11,469 nucleotides of DNA from Paracoccaceae bacterium. Lineage in GTDB: Bacteria; Pseudomonadota; Alphaproteobacteria; Rhodobacterales; Rhodobacteraceae. Position 1 is the first letter of the stretch; each line of letters begins with the position of its first letter. Positions 1 to 6,393 of this stretch are shown here, one piece after another. A program made the translations under genes and the position numbers. The notes beneath the pieces were generated by a model. That model was not told where the DNA came from, made no database searches, and saw only the letters and a list, made by a program, of their open reading frames with translations. The stretch covers positions 1 to 11,469 of the forward strand of contig JANSYB010000027.1 in assembly GCA_024742655.1 (NCBI GenBank). The letters are read 5' to 3'.

Positions 1-226
1 CGAGGTCTTCGCCGCGGGCGAAGAGCCCATCGAAGGGGCGAGCCGCGACGATCTGGTGGCCGGCCTGATCCGCCACGGCCACCGGCACGCCCGCGCGATC
101 CTGGGCGAGGATGACCTGGAACGGCTGGTGCGTGAACAGGCTGGGCCGGGTGACATGGTGGTCTGCCTTGGTGCCGGCACGATCAGCGCCTGGGCCAACA
201 ATCTGCCCGCGCGGCTGGAGGGCTGA
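1..226 (+). CDS. murC: UDP-N-acetylmuramate--L-alanine ligase, C-terminal fragment
   Basis: This is the last 74 codons of a gene cut by the left window edge; the first full codon begins at base 2 and the stop is TGA at 224-226. The visible protein has the C-terminal Mur ligase signature of MurC: an AAGEEPI segment, then [16 protein letters not shown], then [20 protein letters not shown] near the end. MurC is the cytoplasmic ATP-dependent enzyme that adds L-alanine to UDP-MurNAc, the first step in building the peptidoglycan stem peptide. Its place immediately upstream of the murB-ddl-ftsQAZ block fits the standard dcw order. The catalytic ATP-binding and central domains lie outside the window. 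The family call is firm; the start and full length cannot be seen. Confidence 0.93.
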   Translation, partial: EVFAAGEEPIEGASRDDLVAGLIRHGHRHARAILGEDDLERLVREQAGPGDMVVCLGAGTISAWANNLPARLEG

Positions 227-231
227 TCATG

Positions 232-309
232 CCGGGGCCCGGAATTTTCCAAAAATTCCGTGCAAGAAAATGCGCATTTTCTTGCCCGTTTTCTGCGCAG
301 AAAACGGGC
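232..309. repeat. Run of abutting palindromes between murC and the permease gene
   Basis: Four dyads follow each other with almost no spacing. They are CCGGG-G-CCCGG (232-242), a 9-bp stem with a CCA loop around GGAATTTT/AAAATTCC (240-260), a perfect 24-bp palindrome centred at 273/274, and a perfect 26-bp palindrome centred at 296/297. The last two share the core TGCGCA but have exchanged arms: GAAAA-core-TTTTC in one, TTTTC-core-GAAAA in the other. They overlap by 2 bp. None is followed by a T-run, so a simple rho-independent terminator is unlikely. Possible roles are mRNA stem-loops that process or stabilise the murC/permease transcript, a dispersed REP-like intergenic repeat, or protein-binding dyads. 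The structure is directly visible; the role is unknown. Confidence 0.8.
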
Positions 310-334
310 CTGGACGGCGCCGGGGAATGCTGAA

Positions 335-1522
335 ATGACGGACGCCCTCAAACGCCGGATCGGACTGGGCCTGCTGACGGCCTACGGGGTCGGCGTCATG
401 GTGGGCGCGGGCATCTACGTGCTGGTCGGGGCCGTGGCGGCCGATGCCGGTATCTGGGCGCCTTTGTCCTTCCTTGTGGCCGGGATCATCGCGGCGCCCA
501 CGGCGCTGTCCTATGCCGAGTTCACCACCCGTCTTCCCGAGGCCGCGGGCGAGGCGGTGTTCGTGGCCAAGGGTCTGGGCGTGGATGCGCTTGGTGTGCT
601 TGTGGGGCTGGGGATCGTGGCCGCGGGGGCGGTCTCCGCCGCGGCGGTGCTGCGCGGCGGGACGGGATATCTGACCTCGGTCGTCGATCTGCCCTTCGAC
701 ATCACGCTGGTCGTCATGGGTGGCCTGCTGGTCAGCGTGGCGATCATTGGCGTGCTGGAAAGCCTGACGCTTGCCGCGATCTTCACCGCGATCGAGGTTC
801 TTGGCCTGGCCTTCGTTATCTACGCGGGCACGACGGCAGAGCCGGTCGAGGCCTTTCAGGCCCCGCCCGCGATCGTGTGGTCCGGCGTGGCCGCAGGCGC
901 GGTTCTGGCCTTTTTCGCCTTCATCGGGTTCGAGGACATCGTCAACATGGCCGAAGAGGTGCGCGACCCCGAGCGCACGTTGCCACGGGCGATCCTTCTG
1001 TCACTGTTGATCACCAGCCTGCTTTATGCGCTCGTCTCCTATGCGGCCGTACGCGCGGTGCCTTTGGACAAGCTGTCGGTATCCGAACAGCCCCTTGCCC
1101 TTGTCTGGAGCGAGGCGCGCGGTGGCAGCGCTTCGTTTCTGGCTCTGATCGCGGTGGCGGCGGCCCTGAACGGGGTGCTGGCGCAGATCGTCATGGCCTC
1201 GCGCGTTCTTTTCGGCCTGGGCAAGCGGACCGCCGCGCTGTCGGTTTTTCACCATGCACACCCTCGCTTTGGCACACCGGCGCTGGCGACGCTGCTGGTC
1301 GGCGCGATCGTGCTGGCGGCGGCGCTGGTCTTGCCGATTTCGGATCTGGCCGGGGCCACGTCGACCATCCTGTTGTCGGTTTTCGTTCTGGTGAACGCCG
1401 CGCTGATCGCCATGAAACGCCGCGCCCCCGAGGCGCCCTTCCAGGTGCCGATGGCCGTGCCGGTCGTCGGTCTGCTCGCCGCGATGGCGGCGCTGGCCGT
1501 CTCTTTCGGATTGATCCTGTGA
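335..1522 (+). CDS. APC-superfamily amino acid permease, substrate unknown
   Basis: A 395-residue, very hydrophobic inner-membrane protein with about 11-12 predicted helices. The first helix carries the APC hallmark GAGIYVLVG (residues 24-32). The loop after the sixth helix carries FAFIGFEDIVNMAEEV followed by RDPERTLPRAI (about residues 194-220), a conserved pattern of cationic and related amino acid transporters in the amino acid-polyamine-organocation superfamily. It probably moves an amino acid or amine by proton coupling or exchange; the substrate cannot be read from sequence. I chose ATG 335, with GGGGA at 322-326 as a modest ribosome site. An in-frame GTG at 260 would put the first 25 codons inside the palindrome run and add a charged, non-family N-terminus. 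The TGA stop overlaps the GTG of the next gene, suggesting translational coupling with the two small membrane proteins. A permease between murC and murB is not part of the textbook dcw cluster. Confidence 0.88.
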   Translation: MTDALKRRIGLGLLTAYGVGVMVGAGIYVLVGAVAADAGIWAPLSFLVAGIIAAPTALSYAEFTTRLPEAAGEAVFVAKGLGVDALGVLVGLGIVAAGAVSAAAVLRGGTGYLTSVVDLPFDITLVVMGGLLVSVAIIGVLESLTLAAIFTAIEVLGLAFVIYAGTTAEPVEAFQAPPAIVWSGVAAGAVLAFFAFIGFEDIVNMAEEVRDPERTLPRAILLSLLITSLLYALVSYAAVRAVPLDKLSVSEQPLALVWSEARGGSASFLALIAVAAALNGVLAQIVMASRVLFGLGKRTAALSVFHHAHPRFGTPALATLLVGAIVLAAALVLPISDLAGATSTILLSVFVLVNAALIAMKRRAPEAPFQVPMAVPVVGLLAAMAALAVSFGLIL

Positions 1523-1773
1523 GCGTGACGCTGATCCTGGCCTGCCTGTGGGTCATCGCCGGGGCCGCCGTGGCGTGTCTGCCGATGCGTTACCAGTATG
1601 TTCCGGGTGTTCTGCTGCTTCTCGTGGCGCCGGTTCTGATCATTTTCATCGGACGTGACCTTGGTGTGATCCCCGCCGCGCTGGCGGTCCTTGCACTGGT
1701 GTCGATGTTCCGCCGCCCCTTGAAATATTTCGCCGCCCGCGCCATGGGCCGCAACCCGGAGGTGCCGAAGTGA
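1519..1773 (+). CDS. DUF2484-type small membrane protein, first copy
   Basis: An 84-residue protein starting at a GTG that overlaps the permease stop (GTGA at 1519-1522). It opens with MSVTLILACLWVIAGAAVAC, one hydrophobic helix, followed by a second hydrophobic stretch (about residues 28-62) that is probably one or two further helices around a short GRD loop. It ends in a basic tail (FRRPLKYFAARAMGRN). From general knowledge, small proteins of this form next to murB in Rhodobacterales are assigned to DUF2484; no function is established. It is clearly a paralogue of the next gene: both begin MS-x-x-LILAC-x-W and share a late SxxRxPxxY segment. The basic C-terminus would sit in the cytoplasm by the positive-inside rule. 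Position suggests a link to cell wall synthesis, but that is inference. Confidence 0.78.
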   Translation: MSVTLILACLWVIAGAAVACLPMRYQYVPGVLLLLVAPVLIIFIGRDLGVIPAALAVLALVSMFRRPLKYFAARAMGRNPEVPK

Positions 1774-2036
1774 GCCTGTCCCTGATCCTCGCCTGTGTCT
1801 GGGCGATCCTGGCCAATATCCTGGCCATGATCCCCAGCAAGGACAATTACTGGGCCCGCGCCTATGCGCTCATTGCCCTCGGCATCCCGATCCTCGGCTA
1901 TGTCACCTATGAGAACGGGCCGTGGATCGGACTGCTGGTGCTGGCCGCGGGCATGAGCCTGCTGCGCTGGCCGGTGATCTACCTTGGCCGATGGGTTCGG
2001 AAAACCCTTGGACGTGGCGCAGAGCGGCAGGGTTAG
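1770..2036 (+). CDS. DUF2484-type small membrane protein, second copy
   Basis: An 88-residue membrane protein whose GTG start overlaps the stop of the preceding paralogue (GTGA at 1770-1773). It begins MSLSLILACVWAILANILAM, has a middle hydrophobic segment (about residues 30-45) and a third (about 50-66), and ends with a basic tail containing RWVRKTLGR. The N-terminal helix and the SLLRWPVIY stretch match the upstream copy, so this looks like an old tandem duplication that has diverged in the middle. It differs by a polar SKDNYW patch after the first helix. No catalytic motif is visible. The overlapping start and lack of a separate strong ribosome site suggest coupled translation with the upstream copy. 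The DUF2484 assignment rests on form and location; the function is unknown. Confidence 0.8.
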   Translation: MSLSLILACVWAILANILAMIPSKDNYWARAYALIALGIPILGYVTYENGPWIGLLVLAAGMSLLRWPVIYLGRWVRKTLGRGAERQG

Positions 2037-2117
2037 ATTTTTGAGTATTTGGGGAACGATGAAAGGCGCGGGTCCGTGCCCTTTACCCGGCCGCTGCTCT
2101 GGGGCAAAAGCCCCTCC
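2037..2117. other. Spacer before murB with two hairpins
   Basis: This 81-bp spacer is AT-rich at its left end (GATTTTTGAGTATTTGG), unlike the coding sequence around it. It then carries two dyads. One is a hairpin at 2062-2084 (arms AAAGGCGCG and CGTGCCCTTT, one bulged C, one G-U pair, loop GGTC). The second is GGGGC-AAAA-GCCCC at 2101-2114, ending three bases before the chosen murB ATG. The second hairpin would sequester the place where a Shine-Dalgarno sequence normally lies. The GAGTATTTGGGGAACGATGAA stretch looks to me like a dispersed intergenic element of Roseobacter genomes, but that is an unverified impression. Roles could include attenuation, mRNA processing or control of murB translation. 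Confidence 0.45.
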
Positions 2118-3050
2118 ATGACCACGCTTCCCACCCCCCGCGGCAGGCTGACGCCCGACCGTCCCCTGAACGATCTGACATGGCTGCGCGTGGGCGGGCC
2201 GGCGGATTGGTTGTTCCAGCCCGCCGACGAGGCGGACCTTGCGGATTTTCTGCGTGAGCTCGATCCGGCAATGCCGGTCTTTCCCATGGGTGTGGGCAGC
2301 AACCTGATCGTGCGGGACGGGGGCATCCGCGCCGTGGTGATCCGGCTGGGGCGCGGCTTCAACGGGATCGAGGTGCAGGGCGACCGGGTCATCGCCGGGG
2401 CGGCGGCATTGGACGCCCATGTGGCGAAGAAGGCGGCCGAAGCGGGCATCGATCTGACCTTTCTGCGCACCATTCCCGGCGCCATCGGCGGGGCGGTGCG
2501 GATGAATGCGGGCTGCTATGGCAGCTACACCGCCGATCATTTCGTCGAGGCGCGCGCCGTGACGCGCACCGGTGAGGTTGTGACGCTGTCGGCGCGGGAC
2601 CTGAATTTTCGCTACCGGCAGACCGACCTGCCCGAGGGCTGGGTGATCACGCAGGCCACGTTCCGGGGCGATCGGGGCGATCCCGATGAGCTATCCGCAC
2701 GCATGACAGCGCAGCTGAAAAAGCGCGACGAAACTCAGCCCACCAAGGACCGTACGGCCGGCAGCACCTTCCGCAACCCGGCCGGGTTCAGCAGCACCGG
2801 GCGGGCCGATGACACCCATGATCTCAAGGCGTGGAAGGTGATCGATGACGCGGGCATGCGTGGCGCCATGCGTGGCGGGGCACAGATGAGTCCCAAGCAC
2901 TCCAACTTCCTCGTCAATACCGGCGATGCCACGGCCGCCGACCTCGAAGGATTGGGCGAGGATGTGCGAAAAAGGGTTTTCCAAAACAGTGGAATAGAGT
3001 TACACTGGGAGATCATGAGGGTCGGCGAAACGACCCCACGACGCGATTGA
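2118..3050 (+). CDS. murB: UDP-N-acetylenolpyruvoylglucosamine reductase
   Basis: A 310-residue flavoenzyme that uses NADPH to reduce UDP-GlcNAc-enolpyruvate to UDP-MurNAc in the cytoplasm. The N-terminal FAD-binding part has [23 protein letters not shown] (residues 58-69) and [17 protein letters not shown] (119-135). The C-terminal MurB domain has [15 protein letters not shown] with the proton-donor serine at about 216, [10 protein letters not shown], and LHWEI with the catalytic glutamate at about 298. The length suggests the shorter MurB type rather than the longer E. coli form. I chose ATG 2118 because the protein then begins [13 protein letters not shown], as expected for the family. In-frame GTG 2076 (behind AAAGG) and TTG 2049 are possible alternatives, and ATG 2118 lacks a clear ribosome site because a GGGGC/GCCCC hairpin precedes it. 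All key residues appear intact. Confidence 0.94.
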   Translation: MTTLPTPRGRLTPDRPLNDLTWLRVGGPADWLFQPADEADLADFLRELDPAMPVFPMGVGSNLIVRDGGIRAVVIRLGRGFNGIEVQGDRVIAGAAALDAHVAKKAAEAGIDLTFLRTIPGAIGGAVRMNAGCYGSYTADHFVEARAVTRTGEVVTLSARDLNFRYRQTDLPEGWVITQATFRGDRGDPDELSARMTAQLKKRDETQPTKDRTAGSTFRNPAGFSSTGRADDTHDLKAWKVIDDAGMRGAMRGGAQMSPKHSNFLVNTGDATAADLEGLGEDVRKRVFQNSGIELHWEIMRVGETTPRRD

Positions 3051-3103
3051 GGCGGAACAAACAAGACAAGGGTCGGTAAACGGCCTTGGGCAAGAGGCAG
3101 ACA

Positions 3104-4027
3104 GTGGGTCTTTCGAGCGGAAAACCCCAGACTGTTGCGGTGATCATGGGCGGCCCTTCGGCAGAGCGCGAAGTGTCGCTTTCGTCAGGCAGGCAATGCG
3201 CCGCGGCACTCCGGGATGCAGGATATGGGCATGTGATCGAGGTCGATGCCGGCCGCGATCTGGCGTGCCGATTGTCCGAGCTGTCCCCCGATGTCGTCTT
3301 CAATGCCCTGCATGGCCGCTGGGGTGAGGATGGCTGTGTGCAGGGAATTTGCGAATGGATGCAGATCCCCTATACCCATTCCGGCGTTCTGGCCTCGGCT
3401 CTGGCGATGGACAAGCAAAAGACCAAGGCGGTCTATCGCGGCGCGGGCCTGCCGGTGACCGACAGCCTGCTGGCGGAGCGGGACGCGGTGCGCGCGCGCC
3501 ACGTGATGACGCCGCCCTACGTGGTCAAGCCCAACAACGAGGGCTCGTCTGTTGGCGTCTACCTCGTGCACGAGGAGGCCAATGGCCCGCCGCAACTGTC
3601 GGACGACATGCCCGAGACCGTGATGGTCGAGGCCTTTGCGCCGGGGCGGGAACTGACGACTTCGGTGATGGGCGACCGGGCGCTTGGCGTGACCGATATC
3701 ATCACCGAGGGCTGGTACGACTACGACGCCAAGTACAAACCGGGCGGCTCGCGCCACGAAATTCCCGCCGACATCCCCGAAGAGATCACCGAGGCCTGCC
3801 TGGATTATGCGATCCGCGCGCATGAGGTGCTGGGGTGCCGGGGCCTGTCGCGCACCGATTTCCGCTGGGACGAGGATCGGGGCCTCGAGGGCCTGATCCT
3901 GCTGGAGACCAACACGCAGCCGGGCATGACGCCCACCTCGCTGAGCCCCGAGCAGGCGCAGGCGGCGGGCATTTCATTTCCGGACTTGTGCGACTGGCTG
4001 GTGAGGGACGCGTCATGCAACAGGTGA
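3104..4027 (+). CDS. ddl: D-alanine--D-alanine ligase
   Basis: A 307-residue ATP-grasp enzyme that joins two D-alanines for the end of the peptidoglycan stem peptide. Visible family motifs are [15 protein letters not shown] with the substrate-orienting glutamate at about residue 21, [31 protein letters not shown], the ATP-binding [13 protein letters not shown] with lysine about 142, the omega-loop region [11 protein letters not shown], and the metal-binding [15 protein letters not shown] (glutamate about 268, asparagine about 270). I chose GTG 3104 because AAGAGG lies six bases upstream; an in-frame TTG at 3086 would add six residues and has no ribosome site. It lies 53 bp after murB. Its last four codons overlap the start of ftsQ. 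The E. coli homologue is ddlB, also next to ftsQ. No defects are seen. Confidence 0.95.
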   Translation: MGLSSGKPQTVAVIMGGPSAEREVSLSSGRQCAAALRDAGYGHVIEVDAGRDLACRLSELSPDVVFNALHGRWGEDGCVQGICEWMQIPYTHSGVLASALAMDKQKTKAVYRGAGLPVTDSLLAERDAVRARHVMTPPYVVKPNNEGSSVGVYLVHEEANGPPQLSDDMPETVMVEAFAPGRELTTSVMGDRALGVTDIITEGWYDYDAKYKPGGSRHEIPADIPEEITEACLDYAIRAHEVLGCRGLSRTDFRWDEDRGLEGLILLETNTQPGMTPTSLSPEQAQAAGISFPDLCDWLVRDASCNR

Positions 4028-4881
4028 ACCGTCCCGATCCCGCGCCATCGCGCCTGCGCTACCGGTATCAGCGGCTGATGCTGACGCCGCTCTTTCGCAA
4101 GCTGCTGCGCGTGGGCGTGCCGTTTGCCGTCTGCTTCGTTCTGGCCTCGGCCTATCTGGGTCAGCCGCAGCGGCAGGAGGCGATCGTGCTGGCAATGGCC
4201 GATATCCGCCACCAGATCGAAACCCGTCCCGAATTCATGGTCAACCTGTTGGCGGTGGAGGGCGCAAGCCCCGGGATCGAAGAAGATATCCGCGAAATTT
4301 TCCCGCATGACCTTCCGGTCAGTTCCTTCGATCTGGATCTCGATGCGGTGCGGGACATGGTTCTTGGCCTGCCGGCCGTGGCCGATGCCGCGGTGCGCAT
4401 CCGGCAGGGCGGGGTTCTGGTGGCGAAGGTCACCGAGCGCGAGCCCGCGGCGATCTGGCGCTCACGCGACGGGATCGGTGTGGTGGATGCCGAAGGTGTG
4501 GTGATCGGTGAATTGACGCAGCGTGCCGAGCGGCCCGACCTGCCGGTGATCGCGGGGACGGGGGCGGACAAGGCCGTGCCCGAGGCGCTGGCCATCCTGG
4601 CGGCGGCCGCGCCGCTCAAGGGGCGTGTGCGGGGCCTGGTGCGGATGGGAGAGCGCCGGTGGGACGTGGTTCTGGACCGCGATCAGCGCATCCTGCTGCC
4701 CGAACGCGACCCGGTGCGCGCGCTCGAGCGGGTGCTGGTGCTCAATGATGTGCAGGACATGCTGGAGCGTGACCTGGTGGCGGTGGATATGCGGCTGTCC
4801 GAGCGGCCCACCATCCGGATGACTGAAAGCGCCGTCGAGGAATGGTGGCGCGTGACAAAAATGACTGTAGGGGCGGAATAA
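4015..4881 (+). CDS. ftsQ: Cell division protein FtsQ
   Basis: A 288-residue bitopic inner-membrane divisome protein. It has a short basic cytoplasmic tail, one transmembrane helix (about residues 32-49, rich in V, F and A), a POTRA domain (about 75-143, containing [20 protein letters not shown] and ending [13 protein letters not shown]), and a beta domain to about residue 270 ([15 protein letters not shown], then [20 protein letters not shown]). FtsQ links early divisome components to FtsB, FtsL and the septal wall synthase from the periplasmic side. The ATG at 4015 lies inside the end of ddl (13-bp overlap) with GAGGG seven bases upstream, so translation is likely coupled. It ends 2 bp before ftsA. 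The sequence is variable in this family; the call rests on domain order plus location and is strong. Confidence 0.92.
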   Translation: MQQVNRPDPAPSRLRYRYQRLMLTPLFRKLLRVGVPFAVCFVLASAYLGQPQRQEAIVLAMADIRHQIETRPEFMVNLLAVEGASPGIEEDIREIFPHDLPVSSFDLDLDAVRDMVLGLPAVADAAVRIRQGGVLVAKVTEREPAAIWRSRDGIGVVDAEGVVIGELTQRAERPDLPVIAGTGADKAVPEALAILAAAAPLKGRVRGLVRMGERRWDVVLDRDQRILLPERDPVRALERVLVLNDVQDMLERDLVAVDMRLSERPTIRMTESAVEEWWRVTKMTVGAE

Positions 4882-4883
4882 GC

Positions 4884-6218
4884 ATGATCGAGCTATACGA
4901 TTCTCAGAGGGCGATGCGCGCCATGCGGAAGGCCGCGATGCAGCGTGGCGTTGTGGCCGTTCTGGATGTGGGGACATCCAAGATCGCCTGCCTTGTGCTC
5001 AGGTTCGACGGAACCGACCGTCTGCGCGAGACCGACGGGGTCGGCGCGATGGCCGGGCAGGTCGGGTTCCGGGTGATCGGTGCGGCCACGACGCGCTCGC
5101 GCGGGGTGCGGTACGGTGAGATCGAGACGATGGGCGAGACCGAACGCGCCATTCGCACCGCGCTGCAGGCCGCGCAGAAGATGGCCAATTTCCGGGTCGA
5201 TCACGTGATCGTCTGTTTCTCGGGGGCCGCACCGCGCAGCTATGGCCTTGCCGGCAAGGTCGATCTTGAGACACAGCTGGTCTCGGAGCAGGACATCAGC
5301 CGGGTTCTGTCGGCTTGCGATGTGCCCGACTATGGCGACGGGCGCGAGGTGCTGCATGCCCAGCCGGTCAATTTCGCGCTGGATCACCGGACCGGTCTGA
5401 ACGATCCGCGCGGCCAGCTTGGCAACGAACTGGCCGTGGACATGCATATGCTCACCGTGGATGGGGTGGCCATCCAGAACCTCGCGCATTGCATCAAGCG
5501 TTGCGATCTTGAACTGGCCGGCCTTGCCAGTTCTGCCTACGTGTCGGGCATCTCGGCGCTGGTCGAGGATGAACAGGAGTTGGGCGCGGCCTGTATCGAT
5601 CTGGGCGGTGGCTCGGCCGGGATCTCGGTCTTCATCAAGAAACACATGATTTACGCCGACAGCGTGCGCATCGGCGGCGAACACGTGACCAACGACATCT
5701 CCATGGGTCTTCAGGTGCCACAGGCCACCGCGGAGCGGATCAAGACCTTTTATGGCGGCGTGGTGGCCACCGGCGTCGATGATCGCGAGATGATCGAGAT
5801 CGGCGGCGAGACGGGCGACTGGGAACATGACCGCCGCACCGTCAGCCGCGCGGAACTTATCGGGATCATGCGCCCGCGGGTCGAGGAGATCCTGGAGGAG
5901 GTGCGCGCGCGCCTTGACGCGGCCGGGTTCCAGCATCTGCCCAGCCAGCAGATCGTTCTGACCGGCGGCGGCAGCCAGATTCCGGGTCTGGACGGGCTGG
6001 CCAGCAAGATCCTCGGCCAACAGGTCAGGCTTGGCCGGCCGCTGCGGGTGCATGGCCTGCCGCAGGCCGCGACAGGGGCGGGATTTGCCAGCGCGGTGGG
6101 TATGTGCCTCTTTGCCGCGAATCCCCAGGACGAATGGTGGGACTTTGAGATTCCCGTCGACAGGTACCCTGCGCGGTCGCTCAAGAGGGCCGTGAAATGG
6201 TTCAAGGACAACTGGTAA
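4884..6218 (+). CDS. ftsA: Cell division protein FtsA
   Basis: A 444-residue actin-like ATPase that tethers FtsZ to the inner membrane and recruits later divisome proteins. Visible parts are phosphate loop 1 VLDVGTSKIACLV (residues 26-38), the 1C/SHS2 subdomain (roughly 87-170), phosphate loop 2 CIDLGGGSAGISVF (237-250), the adenosine motif IVLTGGGSQIPG (357-368), and a C-terminal amphipathic membrane-targeting helix RSLKRAVKWFKDNW (431-444). I chose ATG 4884, preceded by AGGGGCGGA, instead of an in-frame ATG at 4842 that would lie inside ftsQ and add 14 unrelated residues. A basic 20-residue leader precedes the ATPase core. The gene starts 2 bp after ftsQ and is followed by the ftsZ spacer. 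Confidence 0.95.
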   Translation: MIELYDSQRAMRAMRKAAMQRGVVAVLDVGTSKIACLVLRFDGTDRLRETDGVGAMAGQVGFRVIGAATTRSRGVRYGEIETMGETERAIRTALQAAQKMANFRVDHVIVCFSGAAPRSYGLAGKVDLETQLVSEQDISRVLSACDVPDYGDGREVLHAQPVNFALDHRTGLNDPRGQLGNELAVDMHMLTVDGVAIQNLAHCIKRCDLELAGLASSAYVSGISALVEDEQELGAACIDLGGGSAGISVFIKKHMIYADSVRIGGEHVTNDISMGLQVPQATAERIKTFYGGVVATGVDDREMIEIGGETGDWEHDRRTVSRAELIGIMRPRVEEILEEVRARLDAAGFQHLPSQQIVLTGGGSQIPGLDGLASKILGQQVRLGRPLRVHGLPQAATGAGFASAVGMCLFAANPQDEWWDFEIPVDRYPARSLKRAVKWFKDNW

Positions 6219-6313
6219 CCGCAATATATGGACAAATCGGCGAAATCCCGCGTGTTTGATAGAAAAACAAGGCACATTTTGTGGCAATTTGGTGTTTTTT
6301 GGGTGACGGATGG

Positions 6314-6343
6314 GTTAACGCCCGGTAAGAATAGAGCAATATA
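6314..6343 (+). promoter_or_regulatory. Candidate ftsZ promoter with CtrA-like GTTAAC motif
   Basis: The ftsA-ftsZ spacer (6219-6393) is noticeably AT-richer than the genes. It contains GTTAAC at 6314-6319. Reading TTAA at 6315-6318, a TAAG follows after seven bases, which is one half-site plus a degenerate second half of the CtrA pattern TTAA-N7-TTAA. TTAACG (6315-6320) and AATATA (6338-6343) are 17 bp apart and could serve as weak -35 and -10 boxes, so CtrA would overlap the -35 as at activated Caulobacter promoters. CtrA control of ftsZ is established in Caulobacter; for this organism it is inference from sequence. ftsZ could also be read through from ftsA. Confidence 0.35.
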
Positions 6344-6393
6344 GGCGGAAAAAGGCCTGCGAATGCGGGCACCAACAGCAGGCGGACAGAGCG

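Noticed and set aside
232..309. Rho-independent terminator of murC
   Set aside because: The stems are strong but none is followed by a T-run, and their centres are perfect palindromes instead of GC stem plus loop.
260..334. GTG 260 as the permease start
   Set aside because: It would make the palindromes coding and add a charged 25-residue leader unlike APC permeases; ATG 335 has a better ribosome site.
877..1518. Long + strand frame overlapping the permease and running into the first DUF2484 gene
   Set aside because: The upstream part is an arginine- and glycine-rich shadow of the permease; only the region from GTG 1519 onward reads as a membrane protein.
4893..6287. A 464-codon open frame on the minus strand opposite ftsA
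   Set aside because: It mirrors ftsA codon bias and shows no recognisable domain; FtsA on the + strand is complete with all motifs.
6228..6344. A 38-codon ATG frame in the ftsA-ftsZ spacer
   Set aside because: There is no ribosome site before it, and it runs through the candidate promoter; its composition looks like random reading of AT-rich DNA.
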